The notes under the pieces: model-generated | What the model was told of the DNA's origin: nothing | Databases searched by the model: none | Seen by the model: the letters and a program-made list of their open reading frames with translations, nothing else | Translations under genes and position numbers: made by a program | Assembly: GCF_016820245.1 (NCBI RefSeq) | Contig: NZ_JAFCAR010000004.1 | Location: 434,001 to 498,000, forward strand | DNA length: 64,000 nucleotides | Origin: Jannaschia sp. Os4 | GTDB taxonomy: Bacteria; Pseudomonadota; Alphaproteobacteria; Rhodobacterales; Rhodobacteraceae | Direction of reading: 5' to 3' | Shown: piece after piece, positions 52,865 through 62,189 of the stretch | How positions within the stretch are numbered: the stretch's first letter is position 1 | How the letters are laid out: each line of letters starts with the position of its first letter

Positions 52865-53670
52865 CGGAGACCCTCGCGCTCATGGCGGAGTCGGTCCTGC
52901 GGACCGGCGACGCCCGCGCCAAGGCGGCGCGCTCGCGCGAGTGCGCCGCGCTGTGGCGCGCGTCCCGCGCGGGCGAGGCGCCGGAGATCGCGGTCGGCAC
53001 GGCCGCCCCCCCGCTCCGCCCGGCCCGGCCCGAGGAGCCCGAGCTGCTCGACCCCCGCGACGTGCCCCGCCGCCGCCCCGGCTCCGAGCAGGGGCGCGCG
53101 GCGCTGCTGCACGCCGTGGCGCATATCGAGTTGAACGCGGTCGACCTGCACTGGGACGTGATCGCCCGATTCTCCCACGTGCCCCTGCCGCCCGGCTTCT
53201 ACGACGACTGGGTCAAGGCCGCCGACGAGGAGGCGAAGCACTTCGGGCTGATGGCCGACTGCCTCGAGGCGCGGGGCCTGCGGTACGGCGCCCTGCCCGC
53301 CCACGCGGGCATGTGGCGCGCCGCCGAGGACACGGGCCACGACCTGATGGCCCGCCTCGCCGTCGTGCCCATGGTGCTGGAGGCGCGCGGCCTCGACGTG
53401 ACGCCGGGCATGATCGACCTGTTCCGCAAGCATGGCGAGGACGCGGCGGTCTCCGCCTTGGAGACCATCTACGCCGAGGAGGTGGCCCATGTCGCCTACG
53501 GCTCAAAGTGGTTCCACTTCCTGTGCGGGCGCCACGACCGCGACCCCAAGGACGTCTTCCACGCCCTCGTCCGCGAGCACTTCCACGGCCACCTCAAGCC
53601 CCCGTTCAACGAGGAGAAGCGCGCCGAGGCCGGCCTGCCCCCCGACTTCTACTGGCCGCTCGCGGGCTGA
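52861..53670 (+). CDS. DUF455 ferritin-like protein
   Basis: 269 residues. Four-helix bundle with a di-iron-type ligand set: ALLHAVAHIELNAVDLHWD, ADEEAKHFGLMADCLEARG, VVPMVLEARGLDVTPGM and YAEEVAHVAYGSKWFHFLC, i.e. E-x-x-H repeats of ferritin-like oxidases. The reaction is not known; homologues are near tRNA- or cofactor-related genes in other species. Starts with GTG overlapping the bcp stop, which implies translational coupling with the peroxiredoxin. Cytosolic, no signal peptide. Confidence 0.9.
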   Translation: MTETLALMAESVLRTGDARAKAARSRECAALWRASRAGEAPEIAVGTAAPPLRPARPEEPELLDPRDVPRRRPGSEQGRAALLHAVAHIELNAVDLHWDVIARFSHVPLPPGFYDDWVKAADEEAKHFGLMADCLEARGLRYGALPAHAGMWRAAEDTGHDLMARLAVVPMVLEARGLDVTPGMIDLFRKHGEDAAVSALETIYAEEVAHVAYGSKWFHFLCGRHDRDPKDVFHALVREHFHGHLKPPFNEEKRAEAGLPPDFYWPLAG

Positions 53671-53850
53671 TCCCCGCCGACGGGGGGCGTGGCCGCGCCG
53701 CCACGTCGGCATCCGCCCGCCGCACGCGCGCCCTTGCCTGCGACCGGCTTGCCCAACCTCCCCCCTCCCCTTAGGGATTCGCTCACCACGGGAGGCGCGG
53801 ACCACCGCGCACGGGATGGTGCAACGGGACCAGTGACGGGGGATCGCCCT

Positions 53851-55182
53851 GTGAAGCCACGCCTGTGGGATAGACTGAATGCGCGCTTGGAACGGCACAT
53901 GCCGGAGCAGCGCCTCTTCCTGCGATCCGACGAGGGGACGCGCTTCGTGCGGCTGCGGCCCGCGACCCAGGCCGGGGCCCTGATGGGCGGCGCGCTGCTG
54001 CTGGGCTGGTCGCTCGTCGTGACGGCCTTCTTCGTGCTCGACGCGGTCGCCTCGGGCGATGCGCGCGACCAGATGGCGCAGGCCCGCGCGGCCTACGAGG
54101 ACCGGCTCGCCGACCTCGCCGGCGAGCGGGACGCCCGCGCCCGCGACGCGGAGGCCGCGCTCGCCCGCTTCGACATCGCCTTGGGCGAGGTGTCCAAGAT
54201 GCAGGAGCGGCTGCTCTCCTCCGAGCAGCGCCGCCGCGAGCTCGAGACCGGGATCGCCACGCTCCAGCGCACCCTGTCGCGCACCGTGGGCGAGCGCGAC
54301 GACGCCCGCCTCGCCGCGATGCAGGCCCAGACGGCGCTGGAGAGCGCGCCGGAGGCCTACGCCGCCGAGGCCCGCCGCCGCGCGGACGCCGAGGCGACGC
54401 TCGACATGATCGCCGCCGCCCTCGGCGACACCGCCGCGGAGCGCGATGCCGCCGTCGCCACCCAAGGCAACGCCTCCGCCGAGGTCGCCCGGATGCAGGC
54501 CATGGCCGAGGTCGTGGCCGAGCGGAACGACCGCATCTTCTCGACGCTGGAGGAGGCGGTCGAGACCTCGCTGGAGCCGCTCGACAAGGTGTTCAGCCGC
54601 GCGGGCATCTCCACCGACGCGATCCTGCGGACGGTGCGCGACGGCTACGCGGGCCAAGGCGGCCCGCTCGAGCCGGTGCTGTCGACCCGGGGCGACGCGG
54701 GCGCGGGCAACCCCGACCTCGACACCGCGCGCGCCAACCGCCTGCTCGCCCGCATCAACGAGGTCGACGCCTACCGCCGCGCCGCCGAATCGATGCCCCT
54801 CGACCACCCGGTGCGCGGCGCGCACCGCCGCACCTCGGGCTTCGGGCCCCGCTGGGGCCGCATGCACTCGGGCATGGACTTCGCCGGGCCGCGCGGCACG
54901 CCCATCGTCGCCACCGCCTCGGGCGTGGTGACGTTCGCGGGCTGGTCCTCCGGCTACGGCAAGCTCGTGAAGATCGAGCACCCCCTCGGGTTCGAGACGC
55001 GCTACGCCCACCTCAACCGCATCCGCGTCAACGTCGGCCAACGGGTCTCGCGCGGGGACCGCATCGGTGATATGGGCACCACCGGACGCTCGACGGGCGT
55101 GCATCTGCACTACGAAATCCGGCGCGGCGGCACGGCTCTGAACCCTTCACCCTTCATCGATGCAGGTCAGGATGTTTTCTAA
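53851..55182 (+). CDS. M23 peptidase with N-terminal anchor and coiled coil
   Basis: 443 residues. Short cytoplasmic part, membrane helix (ALMGGALLLGWSLVVTAFFVLDAVA), a coiled-coil region of about 180 residues rich in Glu/Arg/Ala, and a C-terminal LytM/M23 metallopeptidase domain with HSGMDFAG (zinc histidine and aspartate) and VHLHYEI (H-x-H). All zinc ligands are present, so it should cut peptide cross-links in peptidoglycan. GTG at 53851 has GGGGGAT upstream; a GTG six codons earlier is possible. The 3' end overlaps the bactofilin gene by 11 bases, and such M23-bactofilin pairs shape the cell wall in other bacteria. Confidence 0.93.
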   Translation: MKPRLWDRLNARLERHMPEQRLFLRSDEGTRFVRLRPATQAGALMGGALLLGWSLVVTAFFVLDAVASGDARDQMAQARAAYEDRLADLAGERDARARDAEAALARFDIALGEVSKMQERLLSSEQRRRELETGIATLQRTLSRTVGERDDARLAAMQAQTALESAPEAYAAEARRRADAEATLDMIAAALGDTAAERDAAVATQGNASAEVARMQAMAEVVAERNDRIFSTLEEAVETSLEPLDKVFSRAGISTDAILRTVRDGYAGQGGPLEPVLSTRGDAGAGNPDLDTARANRLLARINEVDAYRRAAESMPLDHPVRGAHRRTSGFGPRWGRMHSGMDFAGPRGTPIVATASGVVTFAGWSSGYGKLVKIEHPLGFETRYAHLNRIRVNVGQRVSRGDRIGDMGTTGRSTGVHLHYEIRRGGTALNPSPFIDAGQDVF

Positions 55183-55705
55183 GTCCAAGATCAACCAGCC
55201 CGGCGGCGACGCCACCACGCCCCCGGCCGGCGGTTCGTCCGCCGCACCGAAGCCCGCGCCCTCCGCGCCGCCCCCGGGCGGCGCGCCGAAGCCGTCCGGC
55301 GGACTCGAGCTCGGCGCCGGCTCCGGCGCGATGAAGCCCAAGGTCCCGGCGTCGACCCTCTCGGCCGACCTGATGATCCGCGGCGACCTCAAGTCCTCGG
55401 GCGACATCCAGGTCGAGGGCGAGATCGAGGGCACGATCCAAGCCCACCTCCTGACCATCGGCGAAGGCGCCGTCGTGCGCGGCGACGTGATTGCCGACGA
55501 CGTGGTGGTGAACGGGCGCGTGGACGGGACCGTGCGCGGCCTCAAGGTCCGGCTGACCTCGACTGCGAAGGTCAACGGCGACATCATTCACAAGACGATC
55601 GCCATCGAGTCGGGCGCGCTCTTCGAGGGTGCCGTGCAGCGTCAGGACGATCCGCTCTCCGGCGCGAAGGGCAAGGCGGCCCCGAAGCCCGAGGCCAAGG
55701 CCTGA
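55172..55705 (+). CDS. Bactofilin
   Basis: 177 residues. Proline/alanine-rich N-terminus (about 1-60), central right-handed beta-helix of the bactofilin (DUF583) domain: STLSADLMIRGDLKSSGDIQVEGEIEGTIQAHLLTIGEGAVVRGDVIADDVVVNGRVDGTVRGLKVRLTSTAKVNGDIIHKTIAIESGALFEG is split here into the repeated V-x-G-x-[IV]-x-G turns; short basic tail. Bactofilins polymerise without nucleotide at the inner membrane. Start at 55172 (MFSKSKI) is preferred; an ATG four codons upstream is possible. It overlaps the M23 peptidase gene, suggesting a wall-shaping module. Confidence 0.93.
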   Translation: MFSKSKINQPGGDATTPPAGGSSAAPKPAPSAPPPGGAPKPSGGLELGAGSGAMKPKVPASTLSADLMIRGDLKSSGDIQVEGEIEGTIQAHLLTIGEGAVVRGDVIADDVVVNGRVDGTVRGLKVRLTSTAKVNGDIIHKTIAIESGALFEGAVQRQDDPLSGAKGKAAPKPEAKA

Positions 55706-55716
55706 TCGGTCCGGCC

Positions 55717-55737
55717 GCGGCCCCCGCGCGGGGCCGC
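55717..55737 (+). terminator. Hairpin after the bactofilin gene
   Basis: GCGGCCCC and GGGGCCGC form an 8-bp stem with a 5-base loop 11 bases after the stop codon. No T run follows. Confidence 0.45.
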
Positions 55738-55766
55738 GCCTGTCCCGGCGACGGGACCCCTCCCCC

Positions 55767-57125
55767 ATGAACCAGACCCGACGCCCGCCTCCGCAATGGG
55801 CCGGCCCGGCCCGTCTGCCCGGGCTCGAGGGGCGCATCCCCGAACGGACGAGGGGCACGGTCCTGCTGTCGACCGCAGGCTCGCTCGGCGACCTCTACCC
55901 GGTGCTCTCGATCGCGCGCGCGCTGGAGGCGTCCGGCCTGTCCGCCCGGCTCGCGCTCGCCCCCGACGACTGCGAGGTCGCGCACGACTGGGGGCTGACC
56001 GCCCATCCCATCGGGCCCTCCGCCGCCGAGGTGTGCCGCCGCCTCGGCGTCAGCCGCGATGACATCGCGGCCTCCGTCCTGCGCGACCCCGGACCCATGC
56101 TGCGGGAGGTGGGGATCCCGATGGCCGCCGCCCTCGTCCCGGAGATGGACGTGCTGTGCGAGGGGGTCGACGTGGTCGCCGCGACGGCCTTCGCGCTCAC
56201 GGCCCCCCTCGCCGCCGAACGGGCCGCCCTGCCCTTCGTCCCTCTCGTGCTGCAGCCGATGCTGGCGTGGTCCGCGCTCGATGCGCCGCGCGCGGGGGCG
56301 TTCCGCGTCGCCGTGCCCCGCCCCGGCAACCCGCTGACGCGGGGCTGGAACCGCGCGGTCTTGCGCCTCGCGCGCGCCGAGCTGCGGCGACGGCACGGGC
56401 GCGAGATGACCGCGCTGCGCGCCCGTCTGGGGCTGCGGGGCGATGGCGGCACGCCCTTGATCGATCACGGCGACGCGCGCGTGCCGGTGCGGCTCGGCCT
56501 CTGGGATCCGGCCTTCGCGCCCGTCCCCCCCGACGCCGTCCCGGGCCTCGAGGCCGTCGGCTTCCCGCCCGCCCCGAAGGGCGGGATCGACGACGCGCTG
56601 CTGCGCTGGATCGACGACGGTCCCCCGGTGCTCGTGGCGACGCTGGGCAGCGTCGCGCAGCGCCTCGCCGGGCCGCGGTTCTGGCGGGAGGTGGTGGCGA
56701 TGGCCCGGGGCCTCGGCCTGCGCTCCGTGCTGCTCCACGGCGCGGCGGAGGTGCCCGAGGGCTCCGACGTCGCGGCCCGCCGCTACGCGCCCCACGCAGA
56801 CCTCTTCCCCCGCGCGGCGGCGGTCCTCCACCACGGCGGCATCGGATCGACCGCCGAGGCGCTCCGCGCCGCCCGCCCGCAGCTCGTGGTCCCCATCGGC
56901 GGCGACCAGCCCGACAACGGCGCGCGCCTCACACGCATGGGCCTCGCGGCCGTGGTGCCGCCCGGCCGCTTCCGCGCCCGCCGCGCGGCCTTCGCCCTGT
57001 CGCGGGTCATCGAGGGGTTCGACCACGACCGCGCCGAGGCGCTCGCACGGGGGATCGCCGGGCGCGACGGCGCGACGGAGGCGGCGCTCCGCCTCGCCGC
57101 CGTGGCCCTCGAAGCGCGACGGTGA
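55767..57125 (+). CDS. GT1-type glycosyltransferase (UGT-like)
   Basis: 452 residues, two Rossmann domains. N-terminal VLLSTAGSLGDLYPVLSIARALEASG and the C-terminal sugar-nucleotide site AAVLHHGGIGSTAEALRAARPQLVVPIGGDQPDNGARL are hallmarks of GT1 enzymes that transfer hexose to sterols, lipids or small molecules. No signal peptide. The acceptor is unknown. The gene is coupled to an MFS carrier (GTGA overlap), so it may glycosylate something that the carrier then exports, but this is inference. ATG at 55767 follows GGGACCCC. Confidence 0.88.
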   Translation: MNQTRRPPPQWAGPARLPGLEGRIPERTRGTVLLSTAGSLGDLYPVLSIARALEASGLSARLALAPDDCEVAHDWGLTAHPIGPSAAEVCRRLGVSRDDIAASVLRDPGPMLREVGIPMAAALVPEMDVLCEGVDVVAATAFALTAPLAAERAALPFVPLVLQPMLAWSALDAPRAGAFRVAVPRPGNPLTRGWNRAVLRLARAELRRRHGREMTALRARLGLRGDGGTPLIDHGDARVPVRLGLWDPAFAPVPPDAVPGLEAVGFPPAPKGGIDDALLRWIDDGPPVLVATLGSVAQRLAGPRFWREVVAMARGLGLRSVLLHGAAEVPEGSDVAARRYAPHADLFPRAAAVLHHGGIGSTAEALRAARPQLVVPIGGDQPDNGARLTRMGLAAVVPPGRFRARRAAFALSRVIEGFDHDRAEALARGIAGRDGATEAALRLAAVALEARR

Positions 57126-58324
57126 ACTGGCGGCGCGAGGCGCGGTGGCTCGGCGCGGGCTTCGCCACCGCCCTCGCATCCACCTTCGGGCAGACCGCGT
57201 TCATCTCGGTGTTCGCCGTCGACCTGACGACGCGGTTCGAACTGGGCCAAGCCGGCTGGGCCGGCCTCTACGCGGCCGCCACGACCTTGTCGGCCATCCT
57301 CATGGTCTGGGGCGGCGCCTTGGCCGACCGCCATCCGCTCGACCGGCTGGCAGCGGGATCGATGGCGGGGGTCGCGCTCTGCTGCGCGGGGATGGCGGTG
57401 GCACCCGGAGCGTGGGCGCTCGTCCCGCTCGTGCTGGGCCTCCGCCTCTTCGGCCAAGGGATGCTGAGCCACGTCGCCGCCGTGGCCATGGCGCGCTGGT
57501 ACGTCGCCGCGCGGGGCCGCGCCTTGGCCGTCGCGGCGCTGGGCTTCGCCGTGGGCCAAGCCGCCCTGCCGCTCGCCTTCACCGTGGCCCTCGCCCATGT
57601 CGCGGCCCCCGCGCTCTGGGGCCTCGCCGCCGCCGTCTCCCTCCTTGCCGTCCCGGCGCTCGCCCGGCTGCTGTCGGTCCCCCGCACCCCGCAGGGCACC
57701 GCGACCGAGACTATGAGCCCTGGGCTCGGGGGGCGCCACTGGACCCGCGCCGAGGTGCTGCGGACGCCGACCTTCTGGCTGCTCGTCCCGGCGACGATCG
57801 CCACGCCCGCCTTCGGCACCGCGTTCTTCTTCTTCCAGACCCATCTCCCGGAGGCGAAGGGCTGGGACCAAGTAGGCTTCGTCGCGCTCTTCCCCCTCGT
57901 CATGGGGGTGTCCGTCGCCGCCACGCTGGCGATAGGCGCGCTGATCGACCGGATCGGCGCGACGCGCATCTTCGCGGCCGCGCTCCTGCCGATGGCGGCG
58001 GGGTTCGCGGGGCTCTGGATGGCCCCGACGCTGGGCTGGGCGGTCCCCGCGGTGGCCGTGATGGCCCTGACGATGGGGGCGATGAACGCGGTGCCGATGG
58101 CGCTATGGTCCGACCTGTTCGGCACCCGCCACATCGGCGCGGTCAAGGCGGCGGCCGTGGCGCTCATGGTGCTCGGCACGGCGCTGGGGCCGGGCCTGAT
58201 CGGGGCGCTGATCGACCGCGGCATCGACTTCCCGGCGCAAATGCCGTGGATCGCCGCCTACCTCGTCGCAGCGGCGGGCACGGCGCAGGCCGCCGTGACC
58301 TGGAGCGTCCGGCGCCTCCGCTAA
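57122..58324 (+). CDS. MFS transporter, coupled to the glycosyltransferase
   Basis: 400 residues, 12 membrane helices. Helix 1-2 GFATALASTFGQTAFISVFAVDLTTRFELGQAGWAGLYAAATTLSAILMVWGGALADRHPLDRL contains the loop-2 motif GGALADR; helix 7 region ATPAFGTAFFFFQTHLPEAKGWDQVG resembles the oxalate/monocarboxylate antiporter branch. GTG start overlaps the glycosyltransferase stop (GTGA). The three-helix spacing and length are ordinary. Converges with prfB, stop codons overlapping by 4 bp. Confidence 0.9.
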   Translation: MNWRREARWLGAGFATALASTFGQTAFISVFAVDLTTRFELGQAGWAGLYAAATTLSAILMVWGGALADRHPLDRLAAGSMAGVALCCAGMAVAPGAWALVPLVLGLRLFGQGMLSHVAAVAMARWYVAARGRALAVAALGFAVGQAALPLAFTVALAHVAAPALWGLAAAVSLLAVPALARLLSVPRTPQGTATETMSPGLGGRHWTRAEVLRTPTFWLLVPATIATPAFGTAFFFFQTHLPEAKGWDQVGFVALFPLVMGVSVAATLAIGALIDRIGATRIFAAALLPMAAGFAGLWMAPTLGWAVPAVAVMALTMGAMNAVPMALWSDLFGTRHIGAVKAAAVALMVLGTALGPGLIGALIDRGIDFPAQMPWIAAYLVAAAGTAQAAVTWSVRRLR

Positions 58325-59439
58325 CCCTCGGCGTCCGCCCGGCTCTTGCCGCTGGCATCATGCGCCAGCACGCTCGCCATCAGCCCGTCGAGGTCGCCGT
58401 CCAGCACGCCCCCCGTGTCCGACGTCTCGAACCCCGTCCGCAGATCCTTCACCATCTGGTAGGGCTGCAGCACGTAGGACCGGATCTGGTTGCCCCAGCC
58501 CGCCGAGCCCTTGGCCTCGTGCGCCTCGTTGATGGCCGCCGTGCGCTTGTCCAGCTCCAGCTGGTACAGCCGCGACTTCAGCGCCTTCATCGCGATGTCG
58601 CGGTTCTGGTGCTGCGACTTCTCCGACGACGTCACCACGATGCCCGTCGGCTCGTGGGTGATCCGCACGGCGGAGTCGGTCGTGTTCACGTGCTGCCCGC
58701 CCGCGCCCGAGGAGCGGTAGGTGTCGATGCGGATGTCCGCGGGGTTCACCTCGATCTCGATGTTGTCGTCCACCACCGGATAGACCCAGACGGAGGCGAA
58801 GGACGTCTCGCGTGTGCCCTTGCCGAAGGGCGAGATCCGCACCAGCCGATGCACCCCGCTCTCGGACTTGAGCCAGCCGTAGGCGTTCGCCCCGTTCACC
58901 TTGTAGACGCAGGACTTGATCCCCGCCTCGCCGCCCGCTTCCTCGGACTGCAATTCGGCGTCGAAGCCCCGCGCCTTGCACCAGCGCACGTACATGCGCT
59001 GCAGCATCTGCGCCCAGTCGCAGGCCTCCGTGCCGCCCGCGCCCGCGTTGATCTCGAGGAAGGCGTCGTTGCCGTCCGCCTCGCCGTCGAGCAGCGCCTC
59101 CAGCTCCTTGGCGGCGGCCACCTCCACGAGGATTGCGATGGTGGCCTCGGCCTCGGCGACCATTTCGGCGTCGTCCTCCATCTCGGCCAACTCGATCATC
59201 TCGACGTTGTCGGTCAGCGCGCCTTCGAGGCTTTCCACCCCCTTCACCGCGTCCATCAGCTGCTGGCGGTCGCGCATCAGCTTCTGGGCGCGCGCGGGAT
59301 CGTCCCACAGGGTGGGATCCTCGATCATCGCGTCGAACTCCTCCATCCGGTGCGAGGCCGTCTCCCAGTCGAGGCGGCGCTTGAGCAGCGCGATGGAGGC
59401 CGCGATCTTGTCGGCGTTGCTCTGGACCTCGGCGCGCAT
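58321..59439 (-). CDS. prfB: Peptide chain release factor 2
   Basis: 372 residues in one uninterrupted frame, without the +1 frameshift site used in E. coli, as usual for alphaproteobacteria. Codon-recognition motif SPF in RISPFGKGTRE and the catalytic GGQ in SGAGGQHVNTTDSAVR are both present. GTEACDWAQMLQRMY and ESGVHRLVRISPF complete the RF2 signature. Reads UGA and UAA stop codons. Lies 72 bp after mrcA, with a hairpin between. Confidence 0.97.
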   Translation of the reverse strand: MRAEVQSNADKIAASIALLKRRLDWETASHRMEEFDAMIEDPTLWDDPARAQKLMRDRQQLMDAVKGVESLEGALTDNVEMIELAEMEDDAEMVAEAEATIAILVEVAAAKELEALLDGEADGNDAFLEINAGAGGTEACDWAQMLQRMYVRWCKARGFDAELQSEEAGGEAGIKSCVYKVNGANAYGWLKSESGVHRLVRISPFGKGTRETSFASVWVYPVVDDNIEIEVNPADIRIDTYRSSGAGGQHVNTTDSAVRITHEPTGIVVTSSEKSQHQNRDIAMKALKSRLYQLELDKRTAAINEAHEAKGSAGWGNQIRSYVLQPYQMVKDLRTGFETSDTGGVLDGDLDGLMASVLAHDASGKSRADAEG

Positions 59440-59477
59440 GGGGACCTCCTGGGCGTGAGGCGTCCAGATAGACCGGC

Positions 59478-59502
59478 GGGGCGGGGGATTGAACCCCGCC
59501 CC
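59478..59502 (-). terminator. Hairpin between mrcA and prfB
   Basis: GGGGCGGGG / CCCCGCCCC, perfect 9-bp stem with a 7-base loop, ten bases after the mrcA stop in the minus direction. No T run follows. Confidence 0.55.
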
Positions 59503-59511
59503 ACGCCGTCC

Positions 59512-62064
59512 TCAGTAGAGCCCGCCCGACGACAGCGACCCGAAGGTCGCTCGGCCCGGCACCACGACCTTGCGCCCCGTCGAGGTCTGCACCTCGCGCG
59601 CCTGGCCCTGCGGGCTGTCCTCGGTCTCGCCGCGGCTGAACAGCGGCAGGTCGCCCGCCATCGCCCACCCGCCGTCGATCACCGAGCCGATGCCCACGAT
59701 CGGCTCCTCGCCCTCGCGGAAGTACTCGCGCACGACGTTCGGCCCTGACGCGTTCGGCCCGAGCCGCGCGCCCGAGAAGCGGTCGATGTTGACGAAGTAG
59801 CCGCCCGGCGGCACCTCGAACTCGCCCCCGCCGTAGGTCTTGATCGCCTCGCGCATGAACTCGTCGAAGACCGGGCCGCACATGCCGCCGCCCGACGCGC
59901 CCGAGCCGAGCGAGCGGGGCTGGTCGTGGCCGATGTAGCAGCCCGCCGCGATCTGGCTGGAGAAGCCCACGAACCACACGTCCTTGGCGTCGTTCGTCGT
60001 CCCCGTCTTGCCGGCGATCGGCACGGGCAGGTTCACCGTCTTGCGCGCCGTGCCGCGCTCCACCACGCCCGTCATCATCGACGTGAGCTGGTAGGCGGTG
60101 ATCGGGTCCATCACCCGCTCCCGGTCCGACACGATGCGCGGGCCGTAGCCCTCCGAGAGCCGCGCGAACTGCGGGCAGTCGATGCACTCGCGCCGGTCGT
60201 GACGGTAGACCGTCTTGCCGTAGCGGTCCTGCACCCGGTCGACAAGCGTGGGCTCCACCCGCTCGCCGCCGTTGGCGAACATCGCGTAGGCCGCGACCAT
60301 CTGGAACAGCGTCGTCTCCTGCGAGCCGAGCGAGTTGGCCAGCAACTCCGGCATGTCCTCGTAGACGCCGAACCGCTCGGCGTAGTCCGCGACGACGCCC
60401 ATGCCGACGTCCTGCGCGAGGCGCACCGTCATCAGGTTGCGCGACTGCTCGATCCCCGTCCGGAGCGGCGACGGCCCGTAGAAGCGGTTGGACGCGTTCT
60501 TGGGGCGCCAGATCTCGCCGCCGGAGACGATCTCGATGGGCGCGTCGACCACGATCGTGTTGGGCTGGTAGCCGGAGTCCAGCGCCGCGGCGTAGACGAA
60601 GGGCTTGAAGGACGAGCCGGGCTGCCGCTGCGCCTGCGTGGCGCGGTTGAAGGTCGAGTGCTGGTAGGAGAACCCGCCCTGCATCGCGATGACGCGGCCC
60701 GAGTTCACGTCCATCGCCATGAACCCGCCCTGCACCTCCGGCACCTGGCGCAGCGACCACGTCTGCTCCTCGGTGGCGCGGACATGCACGACGTCGCCGC
60801 GCTCGAAGTTCTCGAAGAAGTCGCCGCGCATCCAGCGGATGTCGGCGCGCGGCACCTCGCCCCGGCCGACGCCCTCGATGCCCACGGTCAGCGTCTGGTC
60901 CGCGACGTCCAGCACCACGGCCGGGTGCCACGTCCCGCCCAAGTCGATGTCGCGCGCCACGTCGGCCTCGGCCAGCGCGGCCTGCCACGACGCCTCGTCG
61001 TCCAGCACCTCGATGGGCAGAACCTCGCCCGTCCCGCGCCAGATGCCCTGCCCGCGGTCGTAGTTCTGCAGCGCCTTCTGCAGCGCGCGGGCGGCGATCG
61101 CCTGCATCTCCTTGTCGATCGTCGCGCGGACCGAGTAGCCCTGCGTGAAGAACGCCTCCTCGCCGAAGTCCCGCGACAGCTGGCGGCGGATCTCGTCTGT
61201 GAAGTAGTCGCGCGGCGGCAGCGCCGCCTTGAACGGCGGGTAGTGGCCGGACTGCACGGTGCGGAGCGGCTGGTTGCGGGCCTCCTCGTAGGCGGCGGCG
61301 TCGAGATAGCCGTTCTCGAACATCTCCTTGAGCACGAAGTTGCGCCGCGCGATGGCCCGCTCGGCCTGCCGGACGGGGTGGTAGCGCGAGGGCGCCTTCG
61401 GCAGCACGGCGAGGTAGGCCGCCTCGGCGGGGGTCAGCTCGGGCAGGGTCTTGTTGAAGTAGGTCTGCGCCGCGGCGGCGACGCCGTAGCTGTTCTGCCC
61501 GAGGAAGATCTCGTTGAGGTAGAGCTCGAGGATGTCCTCCTTCGTCAGCGCCTCCTCGACACGGGCGGCGAGGATGATCTCCTTCACCTTCCGCTCGGCG
61601 GACCGGTCCGACGACAGCAGGAAGTTCTTCATCACCTGCTGCGTGATCGTGGACGCGCCGCGCAGGTCGCGCCCGCCGGAGCGGACGGCGTCCACGGCCG
61701 CGGCGACCATGCCGCGCGGGTCGTAGCCCGCGTGGATGTAGAAGTTCTTGTCCTCCGCCGAGATGAAGGCCTGCTTCACCAAGGGCGGGATCTCGGCGGC
61801 GTCGGCGAAGAGGCGGCGCTCGCGGGCGAACTCGTCCATAAGGCGGCCCTCGGACGAGTAGATGCGGCTGATCGTGGGGGGCGTGTACTCCGCCAACTGC
61901 TCGTGGTTCGGAAGGTCCTGGCCATAGGTGTAGAGGATGCCGCCGATCCCGATGGCGGCGGCGACGATGCCGAGCGTCACGAAGCTGAAGATGCCGCCGA
62001 TGGCGCCGAGGATGGTGTTCACCACCCACGTGCCGCCCGCAATGATGGCGCGTAGGAATGCCAT
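59512..62064 (-). CDS. mrcA: Penicillin-binding protein 1A
   Basis: 850 residues, bifunctional class A PBP. N-terminal anchor helix, glycosyltransferase GT51 domain (FISAEDKNFYIHAGYDPRGMVAAAVDA with the catalytic glutamate, then GASTITQQVMKNFLLS and EILELYLNEIFLGQNSYGV), an OB-like linker, and a transpeptidase domain with SxxK in QPGSSFKPFVYA, SxN in EQSRNLMTV and KTGTTND. Builds and cross-links peptidoglycan in the periplasm. Length is normal for the ponA/mrcA group of alphaproteobacteria. Ends ten bases before a hairpin; prfB follows. Confidence 0.96.
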   Translation of the reverse strand: MAFLRAIIAGGTWVVNTILGAIGGIFSFVTLGIVAAAIGIGGILYTYGQDLPNHEQLAEYTPPTISRIYSSEGRLMDEFARERRLFADAAEIPPLVKQAFISAEDKNFYIHAGYDPRGMVAAAVDAVRSGGRDLRGASTITQQVMKNFLLSSDRSAERKVKEIILAARVEEALTKEDILELYLNEIFLGQNSYGVAAAAQTYFNKTLPELTPAEAAYLAVLPKAPSRYHPVRQAERAIARRNFVLKEMFENGYLDAAAYEEARNQPLRTVQSGHYPPFKAALPPRDYFTDEIRRQLSRDFGEEAFFTQGYSVRATIDKEMQAIAARALQKALQNYDRGQGIWRGTGEVLPIEVLDDEASWQAALAEADVARDIDLGGTWHPAVVLDVADQTLTVGIEGVGRGEVPRADIRWMRGDFFENFERGDVVHVRATEEQTWSLRQVPEVQGGFMAMDVNSGRVIAMQGGFSYQHSTFNRATQAQRQPGSSFKPFVYAAALDSGYQPNTIVVDAPIEIVSGGEIWRPKNASNRFYGPSPLRTGIEQSRNLMTVRLAQDVGMGVVADYAERFGVYEDMPELLANSLGSQETTLFQMVAAYAMFANGGERVEPTLVDRVQDRYGKTVYRHDRRECIDCPQFARLSEGYGPRIVSDRERVMDPITAYQLTSMMTGVVERGTARKTVNLPVPIAGKTGTTNDAKDVWFVGFSSQIAAGCYIGHDQPRSLGSGASGGGMCGPVFDEFMREAIKTYGGGEFEVPPGGYFVNIDRFSGARLGPNASGPNVVREYFREGEEPIVGIGSVIDGGWAMAGDLPLFSRGETEDSPQGQAREVQTSTGRKVVVPGRATFGSLSSGGLY

Positions 62065-62189
62065 GTGCCTGTCCCGTCTCGATCCCCTGCCCTCCGATAT
62101 ACGGGGGGCGTGGCGGGGCGGCAACGGAGGCCCGGTCACGATCCCGGCGGGTGCGCGGGTCGCAGCCGATCCCGCCCCCGCGCGCGCCT

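Noticed and set aside
58321-59439. Programmed frameshift in prfB
   Set aside because: The gene is one uninterrupted frame from ATG to stop with no internal TGA near the start.
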